DNA of 64,000 bases from an uncultured Clostridia bacterium (GCA_934500705.1 CAKSTI010000007.1:73912-137911); one strand, 5' to 3'. Positions 15,104 through 25,433 are shown, numbered from the stretch's first letter. The notes: generated from the sequence alone by a model not told the origin. Made by a program: numbers and translations.

Positions 15104-17683
15104 CTACTGAATAGTGATTGTTTCCTCAACCGACTTCATAATCGGCTTTAATGTGTCTGTTCTTTTGAAAGCGAACGCTTTAACCGTATATGTTCCGGGT
15201 TCAAGACCGTCTATCGTGTGGCAATCATCTGCAGAAGTTACGGTTGTCTTTACGAGTTTGCCGTCCTTATACACGGCGTACACTCTGTTAAACGACTGTG
15301 TTTCGGCATTGATGTAGTTAACGTTGACGTTGGTACCGTCAGTTGCAATCTCTGCGCCGACATCGCCGTAACGCCAGTTTGCGGCGTCCTCCTCGGTTTC
15401 AAAAATTGCAACATACTTTATTATGAGTTTTCCGAAAATGCCGAATGTACCGATGTAAAGTGCTTTGTCGCCGGTTCTCGGTTGACACTCAAATGTTTTA
15501 ACTCTCCAGTCCCCTCTAAGACCCGGAATATTGTCCTTTCCGAAAATCTCTTGCTTGTTAAATCCTCCGGGGCCGAATTCAATGTGGAACTCTTTTTGTT
15601 GATCGGAGTCTATTCCGTATGCGTCGTCACCGAAACGGTATGCCACCTTAACATAAACCTTCTTGCTTGCGTCAACCTTGGATTGGTCGTACACAACGTT
15701 ACACCAGTTGTCAAGTACTCCCTCTTTGAGGTTTGTCTTAATATACACAGCATTTGTTGCTCCGACCGTAATCGTTCCGGTTTCTCTGTTACTGCTGGGT
15801 GATACGAGATCCGAAATCGCACCGCTCTTGGTATAGTCAACAAGCGCAAGCGGTTCTACCGGGGGAACATAGCTTGTGTCATTGGAAACAATGCGAATGT
15901 TCCAAATAATTTCATTTGCGTAAGAGTCAACGATTTTATACTTAATTTCGCTGTATCTGTATTGCGGTTCAACAAAGGTCTGAGACTCTGCACTCATCGC
16001 CTCCGCCGTTGTGTTGGAGGGGTATTTCAGCCTTCCCAGACTCGCCGCATTATCAACATCGCTGTTATAGAGTTTCATCTCCACGCTACCGGCGGTAAAT
16101 GACGGAACATCATCTTCTGAGAGGTCGTCCGCAACTGTGAGCGTTGCAGTGTGATTGTAAGGGTCTACCATTGCACGCTTGCCGTCTATTTTAACGTTCA
16201 TAACCGAGGGGTCAAAGTTTTCGGCATCGGTGCGGCTCTCAAAGAGAGCAATGTACTTAATTACCGCTTTGCAGGTCAGACCGTTAAAGCAGATTTGCAG
16301 CTGCTTATTTGCCTTGTCCAATGATTTGGAGGAAGGCTTTACTTCCAGAACGGTGGTTTTCCACGCATAGTCATCAGGCAGAGAGCCGCTCGTCCACTTT
16401 ACATCGTCGGAGTAAACACGGTTGCTGTTATCATTCTCATACCAGTTACTGAAAAGATGACCAACATAGTCCGCATTATATCCCGACGGCATAGAAACGT
16501 TTGAGAGCATATAGGCAATCTTTGCGTAATATGTCTTTGTGACATCTGCCTTTTCAAACTTAAAAATTGCCTGTGTGTACTTCTTTTGGGAAGCGTCAAC
16601 GGTATTCATTTCAAGTCCTGTGCCGCCGTAGTCCACGTTGCGCTCATCAAGTACAGACTGGTCTACGTCTGTTTTTGCAACCGTGCCGTTCTCTATTGCC
16701 GCCGTCGCATTGCCGTATACGGAAAAGTCAAGCATATTTTCCGGCATAACGCTGCCGCTGAATTTGGAAACGGCATTAACCGTATAAGTAACTGTGCTGC
16801 CGTCTGTGCCGGTAACCTCAAATTTCATTGAGGAAACGAGGGCGTCGTTTGTTTCCGTAACTTCTGCACTGTCCGACAGAGCATTGACTTCCTCGCCGAA
16901 AGCGGTGAGGTCAAATGTGTATGCCGTGGGGACAAACATCATATCCGCCTCTGTCTTGTCCTGTGCAAGCTCAACCTCTGCGGTGTGAGTAAAGGGGTCA
17001 AATTCTGCCGTCACGCCGTCTACCGTTACTGCGCTTGCGGAGGTGTCATAGGCTTCGGCATCGGCGAGATTTGCAAAGAGTGCAATTCTTGCAACCGTAA
17101 ATTCGGACTTGACGGTGTTATCTTCCAGATACGTGGGGGAAAGCAGAACACTTCCGCCGCTTGTAACACTGAGCTTAACAACCGATGTGGCAAATGCGCC
17201 GTTTGAAATCTGCGCTCCGTCAAGGCTTGCGGCCTTTACTTCCTTTGAGCCTTTTGCGGCAGAAAGGGCGGCAAAGTCAACAACCGTTTCACCGTCTACC
17301 ACAAAGCTGGCTGCGCCCGTCAAATCATCTGCGGCGTCCCCGGTGAGGGCGGCGCTGTCGAATTTATAGGTAATTTTGGCGTACAGTTCGCCCGCCGGCA
17401 TATCGTAGAACGCTACGCCGTTGTTTGCAACGCTGTCGGAGGTGATTTTTAAACCGTCCGTCTGCGCCGAAAGCTCCGACTCCGGCATACACTCGTATAT
17501 GCTCGGCGAGCCGATAAGCTGCTGCGCTTTTCCCTCTTTGGTAAAGTCATAGAGCCAATATGCTCCGTGACCGTTTGCGGCGCTTATGCTCTCGATTACC
17601 GATGCAGAGTCCGCAAGTGCGGGCACGGTAAAGAGAGTCAGCAGCATTGCCGCCGCAAGGAAAAAGGATAAAACTCTTTTCAT
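15104..17683 (-). CDS. Secreted modular protein with three YIALF modules
   Basis: An 859-residue exported protein with a clear signal peptide (MKRVLSFFLAAAMLLTLFTV, cleavage near PALADS). Three YIALF-type modules lie at about 42-213 (ending ARIALFANLADAEAYD), 317-491 (IKYIALFESRTDAENFD) and 613-771 (IKYVAIFETEEDAANW). Cadherin/Ig-like spacers beginning with a V-D-G strand lie at about 214-305 and 492-600, and a C-terminal domain at 777-859 contains GTYTVKAFAF. The third module closely matches the third of the downstream protein (shared CNVxYDQ, AYRFGDD, IEFGPG, YIGTFGI), so the two genes are tandem paralogues. ATG 17683 follows AAAGGAG. No SLH domain or sortase motif is visible; how it stays at the surface is unclear. 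Confidence 0.85.
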   Translation of the reverse strand: MKRVLSFFLAAAMLLTLFTVPALADSASVIESISAANGHGAYWLYDFTKEGKAQQLIGSPSIYECMPESELSAQTDGLKITSDSVANNGVAFYDMPAGELYAKITYKFDSAALTGDAADDLTGAASFVVDGETVVDFAALSAAKGSKEVKAASLDGAQISNGAFATSVVKLSVTSGGSVLLSPTYLEDNTVKSEFTVARIALFANLADAEAYDTSASAVTVDGVTAEFDPFTHTAEVELAQDKTEADMMFVPTAYTFDLTAFGEEVNALSDSAEVTETNDALVSSMKFEVTGTDGSTVTYTVNAVSKFSGSVMPENMLDFSVYGNATAAIENGTVAKTDVDQSVLDERNVDYGGTGLEMNTVDASQKKYTQAIFKFEKADVTKTYYAKIAYMLSNVSMPSGYNADYVGHLFSNWYENDNSNRVYSDDVKWTSGSLPDDYAWKTTVLEVKPSSKSLDKANKQLQICFNGLTCKAVIKYIALFESRTDAENFDPSVMNVKIDGKRAMVDPYNHTATLTVADDLSEDDVPSFTAGSVEMKLYNSDVDNAASLGRLKYPSNTTAEAMSAESQTFVEPQYRYSEIKYKIVDSYANEIIWNIRIVSNDTSYVPPVEPLALVDYTKSGAISDLVSPSSNRETGTITVGATNAVYIKTNLKEGVLDNWCNVVYDQSKVDASKKVYVKVAYRFGDDAYGIDSDQQKEFHIEFGPGGFNKQEIFGKDNIPGLRGDWRVKTFECQPRTGDKALYIGTFGIFGKLIIKYVAIFETEEDAANWRYGDVGAEIATDGTNVNVNYINAETQSFNRVYAVYKDGKLVKTTVTSADDCHTIDGLEPGTYTVKAFAFKRTDTLKPIMKSVEETITIQ

Positions 17684-17714
17684 TTTGTAACAACTCCTTT
17701 AAAAAATTTTTATA

Positions 17715-17815
17715 TCAAACCGTATGGCGGTTTGAACTGATTTGAGCCGCCCTCGTCATTCAGGGGCGGTGTTTGCCGCCGACAGAGCCGACGTAGGGGC
17801 GGATATTATCCGCCC
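17715..17815. repeat. Intergenic hairpins: 8-bp stem next to a gene start and a 19-bp perfect palindrome
   Basis: The 172-bp gap at 17684-17855 is the only long gap in the surface operon. It holds TCAAACCG (17715-17722) pairing with CGGTTTGA (17728-17735), and GGGCGGATATTATCCGCCC (17797-17815), a perfect palindrome of the GTAGGGGCGGATA type that looks like a REP-like intergenic repeat. They could attenuate transcription or protect the mRNA end between the propeller genes and the two modular genes. No promoter of good quality was seen. Confidence 0.6.
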
Positions 17816-17855
17816 GTCTTAAAGCGGCGTGGGGATTTGCTCCTCATAATAACCA

Positions 17856-20800
17856 TTAATCCGTGACATACGGCGGAGCGAACTTATACACTCCCTGGTT
17901 TGCCATAGAAACATACAAATATCCGTCGGTCGGACTTACAAACATAGACTTTATATTATGCCTGCCGACAACCGGGCCGTTCGGAACTACCGTGTCGCCC
18001 GTGCTTTTGTTGGAAATCGTCTGCCAGGTTCTGCCGTAGTCCGTTGTACGGAAAATTGAGTTTTTGTAATTATGCTCCGTAAACTGACTTGCGGCGGACG
18101 CCTCGCCTGCGGCGTACATCACACCGGGGTGGGTCGGGTCTATGGCAAACGACCACCACCACACATTTTGCATAGCTGTCGGCAATGTAAGCTGTTTTAC
18201 CGCCGTACCGCTGTAACGGAACAGCGAGCCTGCCTGACCGTAGTACAAGCACCCGTCGCCGTCGTTGTAGTCAAGGACGTACTGAATGGTGTCGTACTGC
18301 TTGCCGCTCTGCTTAGGCGCTGTAAAGTACAGGCTCCAAGTTTCGCCGTCGTCGTAGGAAACATAGCAGTTATATCCGCTGTCCTTTGCAAAGGCAAAGA
18401 GCATACTTCCGTCTGCCGAGCTGTCGGATATACATCTGATGCGCCCGTCCATCTTGCTCCACGTTTTGCCGCCGTCCGTTGAGCGGACATCGCCCGCCCA
18501 GAGAATGTCGGGGTTGCGCTTTGACTGACCGCAGATGTTATACATATAACCGCTCTCCACGATTTTGCCCTTGTCCTGCCAGGTTTTGCCGCCGTCAAAG
18601 GTTATCATAAGATTGGCGGAGCTCTCCTCCCACTCCTTGTCACTGCACAGAAACCACGTGTTCTCCGACACGGCGTAACCGCCGTAGGAGTGTGACATAA
18701 GCGTACCGCCTTTGTTTAAATCCATAAGCGAGCGGAACGTCTTGCCGCCGTCGGTTGTGACAGCTCCCACAAAGTCCTGAGCCGGAACAAGCCAAAGGTC
18801 GGGATTGTAAACATTGGGCTGCCAGCGTGAGTTTACGCACACGGCGTTTACACCGTTTGCACTCTGGCGGAAGGTTACGCCGCCGTTTGTGCTCCTCCAC
18901 GGCCAGTCGGACGAGGAATAGAGAATGTTCTCGTTATTCGGGTCAAAGACGAGCTGGTTCTGTCGTGGCTGAACTCTGAAAAAGTCACAGCTTTCGTCAT
19001 ACTCCGAGGTTATCCAGGTAACGCCGCCGTCGTGGCTGACCCCGATGCGATAGCTGTAACTTCCGGCGGCACCGGGTTTGCCACGGGTAAATGCCATATA
19101 GTTGGGATTTTTGGCAGACACCTCAAAGTCGGTTGTGCCCTTTTTGTCATTTTCATAATTTTTGCTTGCAACCGTGGTGAAAGTTCTGCCGTTATCCTTG
19201 GATATGCTCACACCGTTTTCTCCGATTGTATACACATAATCCGCTCTGTTTTCGTCGAGCGTTTTTGCGTCATATATCCCCTCCGCAATCTTTGAAAAGG
19301 TTTTTCCGTAATCGGCGCTTTTGTAGAGCACATTATCCTTAACGGCAAACACCGTGCCGTCGAGAGGCGAAATCGCAAGCTCGCAAGATGACATATCGCC
19401 GTTTACCTTTGCCCAGGTATATCCGCCGTCGTCACTGCGGTAGAGTCCGCAGCCGCTGTTGTAGCCCTTGCTCTGCTCGTAGTTGCTTATGGTGAGCGCA
19501 GTACCCTCAAAGGCATCGGACGAGGTGGAAAAATACACTTTGGAACAGCCTTCAACGCCGTTTTCGTACGCCGAGGTGATGTCAAAGGCGATGGCATCAC
19601 GGCTCCTTAATATCTTGGTGTCGTTTAAAATCAGCGTTTGTGTAAAGGTGTCCGCCCTGTCCTCGGAAACGTACACTCCGCCTCCTGTATATCCCTGACG
19701 TTTGATAACGTCCGTATTTGTGATGCCTTGATACGTTGCACCTACCACACGGTCGGGGTTTACGGGGTCAATCACTCCGCAGCTCAAACCGGTGTCGTTT
19801 ATGTTTTTGCCGACTTCAATCCAGTTTACGCCGTCGGTGCTGCGCAAGATGTTGCCGACGTCAGCAAAGGTCAGCAGATACGAGCCGTCGGAGGCTATTG
19901 TCATATACGTCTGCACCTGTGCGCCCTCGCCGCCGGTGTAGCCAAGCTCCTTTTGCTTTGCCGATACAAGGGGAACACCCTCCCAGACTTTGCCCCTTGT
20001 GTTTTTGGTGTCGTATGTGCCAAAGTTCACAAATCTGTTTTTAAACGCCTTTGCCTCCGTCACCGGGATAAGGGAATTAAAATCATTCCACAAAAACGCC
20101 TTAACGGTGTACTCGCCGTCGATGTTATTAATTCTGATGTTGCCGCTGTTTGCAATGACAAACTTCTTTAAACTGCCGTCCGCCGAATACAGAGCCGCAA
20201 TGCGTTTAAAGCCGTACGGCACGCCGTCAAATTCAGCCTTTAACACACCGCCCTCGGTCTGCACCGTTACGCTTGCGGTCTTGGGAGTAACTATGTACCA
20301 TTCTACGTTGTTACCGCAAACGTCTTTTAATGTAACGCACTTGGCAAGGTGCGAATTTTTAAGAGTATATCCGCTGTTCGACACAAGCGTTACCCTGCTT
20401 TCGGGGTAGCCGTTATCAACCGTGCCCGTCTGCGCCTCGGCGTTGTAGAGGGTAAGCTCTGCGCCGTCCGCACTGCCGCCGACTGTGGCGGTGCGGTCAA
20501 AGGGATTGAGTTCCGCAAGTTCGCCATTGACGGTTACCGACTCCAAGGAATTGTCAAAGTTTCTGGCGTTTTCCTCTGTGTCAAAAAGTCCTATGTACTT
20601 AATGAGCACATTTGCGTTAAATCCGTTAAAAAACACTCTGATTTGTTTGTTGGCGAGGTCATACGGGCGTGTACTCGGTTCAATGGGGCAGACAAAGGTT
20701 TGCCACACTTTGCTCTGGGGAAGGCTGTCATTGTCCCAATCCTCATAGTGATATGTGTTGTACGACGGGTCATCATACCAAGAGAGGCTGAGAAAAGCCG

Positions 20801-22052
20801 AAGTCTTGCCGTCGGCTATTGCCGTACGCTCAAAGCAACACACCATTTTTACCCAATGTTTTTTTGCGGGGTTTGCGTCCTTGAACTTTGCCAAAAACTG
20901 CGGATACTTTTTGTGCTGAAATTCCAGCGCCGGGCCGCCGTAGTTAATCGGTTTTTCGCAAAGCTTGTCGGCGCCGTCGGTCGGCGTTTTAACGATTGTA
21001 CCATCGGCTATCATACTGTCCGCCGTACCGATGTGTGAGAAATCCATAACTTGATACTCCGGCACGCTGTACGGTGCGGTGAGGTTTATGCTCCACGTTC
21101 GGCTTTTGCCCGTCATATCCGTAATCTCGCAATCGGCGGTAAGGGTCAGAGTGTCGCCGTTTTCCGTAACGTCAAAGTGCTCCGACTGCATCTTTGCCGT
21201 TACGCTCTGGCTCTTGACATACCCTGTGGAGTACGAGCGGTCTGCGCTTGCGCTGATGTTGTAAAAATCAAAGTCAACGTCTGCCAAAAGGGCGTTTGCC
21301 TCGGCAAGGGTAAGTCCCGTCGGGAGATAGCCCGTCACCGTGTGCGATGAGCCGTCAACGTCAAGGGAAGTACCGTTATATTTAGCGGAAAGGACAGACT
21401 CATCAAAGTTATCCGCATCGCTCTGCGTCTTGAAAAACGCAATGTACTTAATATTGACGCACATACTGTTGGTCGGCAGAGATGAGCCAAGGTTAAGCGT
21501 TACGGTGCTCTCAGTCTTGCCGCTCAGCTTTACGCTTGCCGAGTGATACTCTCTCAGACTCAGCGCCGAGCCGTTTGCGGTGCTCCAAACGGCGGTTTTG
21601 TTGCCGCTCTTAAAGCCGATGTTAAAGAGCGTATTGCCGTCCAGAGATATGGCGGAGCTTTTAGCCGATGATGGGGTATCTGCGGCGGTGTAACCCTGAA
21701 CGTCCAGGCACACTCTTGCATAGCCGTAGTTTTTCCTCACGTCCGACATATTGTTAAGGGTAAAGCTGAAAGAGCTTTTTACCCACCCTTGGAGTTGGAG
21801 TGCAACTCCGCCGTAGGTAACCTGGCGGATAGCCACGTCGGTATTTGCACTGTAAGCCGATGTGTCCGCAATGAATGCCGCCGTTGTCTCAAAGTCCGAA
21901 AAGTCGTACATTACACCGCCGCTTGGGCAAGTATCAAGCTCTCTTACCCACGGTTTTGCCTCTGCCGCCCCTGCCGAACAAGTCGGCAGGGCTAAAAGTG
22001 CAGTAAGCACGGCGGCTGCAAGGCGGTTTACAAATTTTTTACCACTAATCAT
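17856..22052 (-). CDS. Giant secreted Asp-box beta-propeller protein with YIALF modules (GH74/sortilin-like fold)
   Basis: A 1398-residue exported protein. I prefer the ATG at 22052 (MISGKK) because AGGA lies nine bases upstream; ATG 22061 is too close to it. A signal peptide (LAAAVLTALLALPTCSAGAA) is followed by two YIALF modules (about 45-225 and 345-510, ending IKYIAFFKTQSDADNFD and IKYIGLFDTEENARNFD), an Ig-like domain with YTVKAFLWND near 660, and from about 685 to the end a beta-propeller region. That region has about a dozen Asp boxes (STDGVNW, SDDGGYTW, SADYGKTF, SHDGGVTW, TTDGGKTF, STDGGKTW, SYDDGETW, TTDYGRTW). The double-propeller layout is that of GH74 xyloglucanases and VPS10/sortilin; the sialidase arginine motif is absent. 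Catalytic activity is uncertain. It is a paralogue of the upstream gene but has no SLH domains. Confidence 0.82.
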   Translation of the reverse strand: MISGKKFVNRLAAAVLTALLALPTCSAGAAEAKPWVRELDTCPSGGVMYDFSDFETTAAFIADTSAYSANTDVAIRQVTYGGVALQLQGWVKSSFSFTLNNMSDVRKNYGYARVCLDVQGYTAADTPSSAKSSAISLDGNTLFNIGFKSGNKTAVWSTANGSALSLREYHSASVKLSGKTESTVTLNLGSSLPTNSMCVNIKYIAFFKTQSDADNFDESVLSAKYNGTSLDVDGSSHTVTGYLPTGLTLAEANALLADVDFDFYNISASADRSYSTGYVKSQSVTAKMQSEHFDVTENGDTLTLTADCEITDMTGKSRTWSINLTAPYSVPEYQVMDFSHIGTADSMIADGTIVKTPTDGADKLCEKPINYGGPALEFQHKKYPQFLAKFKDANPAKKHWVKMVCCFERTAIADGKTSAFLSLSWYDDPSYNTYHYEDWDNDSLPQSKVWQTFVCPIEPSTRPYDLANKQIRVFFNGFNANVLIKYIGLFDTEENARNFDNSLESVTVNGELAELNPFDRTATVGGSADGAELTLYNAEAQTGTVDNGYPESRVTLVSNSGYTLKNSHLAKCVTLKDVCGNNVEWYIVTPKTASVTVQTEGGVLKAEFDGVPYGFKRIAALYSADGSLKKFVIANSGNIRINNIDGEYTVKAFLWNDFNSLIPVTEAKAFKNRFVNFGTYDTKNTRGKVWEGVPLVSAKQKELGYTGGEGAQVQTYMTIASDGSYLLTFADVGNILRSTDGVNWIEVGKNINDTGLSCGVIDPVNPDRVVGATYQGITNTDVIKRQGYTGGGVYVSEDRADTFTQTLILNDTKILRSRDAIAFDITSAYENGVEGCSKVYFSTSSDAFEGTALTISNYEQSKGYNSGCGLYRSDDGGYTWAKVNGDMSSCELAISPLDGTVFAVKDNVLYKSADYGKTFSKIAEGIYDAKTLDENRADYVYTIGENGVSISKDNGRTFTTVASKNYENDKKGTTDFEVSAKNPNYMAFTRGKPGAAGSYSYRIGVSHDGGVTWITSEYDESCDFFRVQPRQNQLVFDPNNENILYSSSDWPWRSTNGGVTFRQSANGVNAVCVNSRWQPNVYNPDLWLVPAQDFVGAVTTDGGKTFRSLMDLNKGGTLMSHSYGGYAVSENTWFLCSDKEWEESSANLMITFDGGKTWQDKGKIVESGYMYNICGQSKRNPDILWAGDVRSTDGGKTWSKMDGRIRCISDSSADGSMLFAFAKDSGYNCYVSYDDGETWSLYFTAPKQSGKQYDTIQYVLDYNDGDGCLYYGQAGSLFRYSGTAVKQLTLPTAMQNVWWWSFAIDPTHPGVMYAAGEASAASQFTEHNYKNSIFRTTDYGRTWQTISNKSTGDTVVPNGPVVGRHNIKSMFVSPTDGYLYVSMANQGVYKFAPPYVTD

Positions 22053-22063
22053 TTTAACCATTC

Positions 22064-25000
22064 CTATTTATCGAGTTCATACGGAGGTGCTATCTTCCAC
22101 AGTCCGTTGTTTGCGGTACTCAGATAGAAGTAACCGGTGTCGGGGTGAACAAAGCAGGTACGCTTCATACCTCTGCCCACTGCCGGGCCGTCTTTAACTA
22201 TGGTTTTGTCGTTGTCCACAGAGGATATAACCTGCCAGGTTTCGCCGCTGTCGCAACTTCTTAATGCAACATACATATTCTCATATTTGGAATAGTACGA
22301 CGCTGCGGTGCCTATGCCCGTTGCGTAGAGCACTTCGGGGTGATTGGGGTCAACGGAAAATCCGCTGCACCAGAACTCCGCTCCGCTTGCAAACATATTT
22401 TCACGAAGACTTGTGGTTTTGCCGTCCTTTGTTACCTTGTAAATTCCGCCGTATTTGGGGTAATAGAGAATGTCATTGTCATAGTCGTAGTCGATTCCGT
22501 ACTGTATGCCGCCCCACTCTCTGCCCTCGATGGTTTCGCCTGTTGTATAAACCGTCCAGGTTGCGCCGCCGTCATCGGACTTCATTATCTTGCTTGTATC
22601 TGTGCCTATGCCGAACACTGTCGGGCTTTTTTTGCTGTATGTGGAGGCGCACTGAACTTCGTCCATCTTTTCCCAGTTGTAACCGCCGTCCGATGAGCGC
22701 ATATTGCCGGCAAAGATAACCTTGGGGTCGGCGGGCCACTGGAAGAAACGGCAGTTTCTGAACCCTGTGGTAATAGTGCCGTAGCTCTCCCACGTTTTTC
22801 CTCCGTCGTGCGTTCCTTTAAGTTCCAATGTGTTTGCCTCCCAGGAACGGGTGAGAGCAACAAACATTGTATTCTCATCTACAATACAGCCGCCGTAAAC
22901 GTGCGAAAATCCCTGTCCGACTGCGAAATCTCTAAGCTTTTTAAACGTTTCTCCGCCGTCAAAGCTGACAACGCCGGAGAAGTCCTGTGCCGGAACGAGC
23001 CAGTAATCCGAATTAATTGTACTCGGCCGCCACCAGCAGTTGATACACGTACCTACACCGCCGTTAAAGTCCCAATAAAGGGTCTTTCCGCCGTCCGTGC
23101 TGGACTCTACCCAGTCGGCATTTGTCCAGAGTTTGTCGGGGTCGGTGGGGTGCCAGGCGATGTACTTTGACCTCGGCTCCTGCTCATATATGTTAGATTC
23201 CTCAACATAGGTTGATGTCTGCCAGGTTGAGCCGCCGTCGTGAGTATACACTATGTCGTAGTTATCGGTTGTGAGTGCACTTCTTCTGCCAAGAGCCATT
23301 CTGTCCGGGTCTGCCGGGCTTACCTTAAAATCTCTTACGCCCGCCGTTCCGAGGAGCGGTGCACTGCCCTGCTTGTCAAAGCTGACACCGTTGTTTTTGG
23401 AAACATAGACACCGCCCTCCGAAATACCGTAAACGTATTTGGGTTGGGTCTTTATGGTATCGGCATAGATAATGCCGCTCTGTGCAAGGGTAAAGGTTTC
23501 GCCTTTATTTGTACTTCTGTAAAGAGAACCGTCCTTTACGGCGTAAACAGTGCCGTCATCGTAACTTACATTAATTGAGGCTTTTGCCATATCCTTATTT
23601 ACCATTTTCCAGGTATGGCCGCCATCGTCACTGCGGTAGAGTCCGACGCCTTCGTTGTAGCCCTGCTCCTGTTCGTACTGGCTTGCGGCTATAAAGTTAT
23701 CCGCAACAGTTGCGGTTTCCGTGGAGTAGTACGCCACTGCCGAACCGCCGATTTTTTCGTCATACGAGGTGGGGTCCCAGGCTAAGACCTGACGGTCACG
23801 GTGCATCTCACGGTCGGAATATATCATCACCTGTTCAAAGTGTTCTGCATAGTCATCGGAGAGGTAAAGACCCCACAGGGTGTTTTTATATCTTCTGACG
23901 GTAGTATCATCCGCACCGTTTCTTGTAACTGCAAGAACCCTTGCGGAGTTGTTGGGGTCAATGGCGCTCCAGTTGGAACCTTCGTCGCCCAAGCCTCTGC
24001 CGCAGTCCTCCCAGGTTTTGCCGCCGTCGATACTCCTCTGCGTATTGCCTACGTCGGCGTGAGTGATGAGGAAATCTCCGGTGGAGTCTATGGAGAGGTG
24101 AACCTGTATCTGTCCGCCCTCGCCGCCGATGTTGCCTGCCTCTTTCATCTCTTTGGTAACAAAGGGAACAGGCTCCCAAACGCTGCCCTTGGAGTTGTAT
24201 TGGTCAAAAATGCCGTTTAGCAATGTAACTTCGCCGTTGCCTTCTCCTGAGCCATCGGCAAGTGATGCGCCGCTTGAGGCAATCATTATGTCACGGTATG
24301 CCCAATATGTGGGTGCAACGTCGTCATAGAGCTGACCTTCGGGGACGGAGTCCGACTCACTGTTTCCCGTGATGCGGTTCAAGATTACAACCGCCTCGGC
24401 TCTTGTTATTGCGTTATTCGGGCGGAAGGTGCCGTCCGAGTAGCCGTTTACTGCGCCGTTGCCTGCGGCGGCAACTACCGGGCGGTAGTAAAACTCGTCT
24501 TTGGCAACGTCCGCAAAGTATGCACTTTTCATTATGTCAAAAATCCCCAGGCGGAAAATCATAGAAACAAACTCGCCTCTTGTTACCGCATCATCGGGGC
24601 GGAATGTGCTGTCCTGCGACACTATGCCGTTTGCAAGCAGTTTGCTTACGTCCTCTGCGTACCAGCTGTCGGCGCTTACGTCCGCAAAGGGAAGTGTGTC
24701 CGCCTTTTTGGACGAGGTGATTATTCTCGAAAGCATTGCCGCCGACTCCGCTCTGGAAATATTCGCCTCCGGGCGGAAAGAACGTGCGTTTGCATAACCC
24801 TTTAAGAACTTGGCGTCCTTGGAGAGCGCAACCGTGCCGTTTTCCTCCTCCGGGTTGTAGCTCGGATAGTACTCCGTATCGTCAGGCTCGGAGAATGCCG
24901 CCGCCTCGTCATACGCAGAGAAAAAGCCGATGTAGTCTATGCAGATGTTACCCGTAGTCGTCCACAGGTCATCTGTGGCATACGCCGGGGTGAGGGTTAT

Positions 25001-25417
25001 GCTGTCGGCATATGCGCCGTCGGTTTCCGCTATTGCCTCGTACCATCTGCCGTATTTTTTACCGTTAAAGTTATCGATTGTGATTTGTGTGCCGCCAATG
25101 CTCATCAGCATTTTGGCGTCGCTGCAAAATGTGTCCATAAAGAGATAGCGCACTTTAACGTATCTTTTGTCCGCCATTTTTGCGCCGTCCGTGCCGACGG
25201 TGACAGAGAGGGTCTTGGAAAAATTGGGTCTTACCACAAGCGCACCGCAGCCGTCATCGTAATCTACCGCAGAGCTGATGCCTGTGGACGCCGTTATGCC
25301 CTGCGTTTCTTCCTCGGTGTTAAAGCCTATTACATATTCCTCCGACGCAAAGGCGGTAAATGTTAAGAGGTTAAGCGCCATAAGAAAGGCAAGAATTGCC
25401 GATGTTAACTTTTTCAT
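22064..25417 (-). CDS. Cell-wall-anchored Asp-box beta-propeller protein with SLH domains
   Basis: A 1117-residue exported protein. Start ATG 25417 (MKKLTSA) has GGGGAG upstream; the frame extends to 25441, but that start would overlap the previous gene. Order: signal peptide (1-25), one YIALF-type module (about 28-185, ending CIDYIGFFSAYDEAAAF), three SLH domains (about 195-395, each with an FRPxxxxSRAE/TRGE/TRAE motif) that bind secondary cell-wall polymer, then an Asp-box propeller region to the end (SIDGGKTW, SDDGGHTW, SKNNGVSF, SSDGGYNW, SDDGGATW, SCDSGETW). From about 400 on it aligns with the downstream protein, sharing GGEGxQVQ, WWRPS or WQPN, WLVPAQDF, and a GPAVGRG or GPVVGRH near the end. 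It likely acts as a surface-fixed glycan-binding or glycan-cleaving protein; the activity is not established. Confidence 0.85.
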   Translation of the reverse strand: MKKLTSAILAFLMALNLLTFTAFASEEYVIGFNTEEETQGITASTGISSAVDYDDGCGALVVRPNFSKTLSVTVGTDGAKMADKRYVKVRYLFMDTFCSDAKMLMSIGGTQITIDNFNGKKYGRWYEAIAETDGAYADSITLTPAYATDDLWTTTGNICIDYIGFFSAYDEAAAFSEPDDTEYYPSYNPEEENGTVALSKDAKFLKGYANARSFRPEANISRAESAAMLSRIITSSKKADTLPFADVSADSWYAEDVSKLLANGIVSQDSTFRPDDAVTRGEFVSMIFRLGIFDIMKSAYFADVAKDEFYYRPVVAAAGNGAVNGYSDGTFRPNNAITRAEAVVILNRITGNSESDSVPEGQLYDDVAPTYWAYRDIMIASSGASLADGSGEGNGEVTLLNGIFDQYNSKGSVWEPVPFVTKEMKEAGNIGGEGGQIQVHLSIDSTGDFLITHADVGNTQRSIDGGKTWEDCGRGLGDEGSNWSAIDPNNSARVLAVTRNGADDTTVRRYKNTLWGLYLSDDYAEHFEQVMIYSDREMHRDRQVLAWDPTSYDEKIGGSAVAYYSTETATVADNFIAASQYEQEQGYNEGVGLYRSDDGGHTWKMVNKDMAKASINVSYDDGTVYAVKDGSLYRSTNKGETFTLAQSGIIYADTIKTQPKYVYGISEGGVYVSKNNGVSFDKQGSAPLLGTAGVRDFKVSPADPDRMALGRRSALTTDNYDIVYTHDGGSTWQTSTYVEESNIYEQEPRSKYIAWHPTDPDKLWTNADWVESSTDGGKTLYWDFNGGVGTCINCWWRPSTINSDYWLVPAQDFSGVVSFDGGETFKKLRDFAVGQGFSHVYGGCIVDENTMFVALTRSWEANTLELKGTHDGGKTWESYGTITTGFRNCRFFQWPADPKVIFAGNMRSSDGGYNWEKMDEVQCASTYSKKSPTVFGIGTDTSKIMKSDDGGATWTVYTTGETIEGREWGGIQYGIDYDYDNDILYYPKYGGIYKVTKDGKTTSLRENMFASGAEFWCSGFSVDPNHPEVLYATGIGTAASYYSKYENMYVALRSCDSGETWQVISSVDNDKTIVKDGPAVGRGMKRTCFVHPDTGYFYLSTANNGLWKIAPPYELDK

Positions 25418-25433
25418 ATTATTCTCCCCTTCC

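Noticed and set aside
20349..21038. Rightward open frames opposite the giant Asp-box genes
   Set aside because: All are antisense to long, well-supported secreted proteins and show no start signals.
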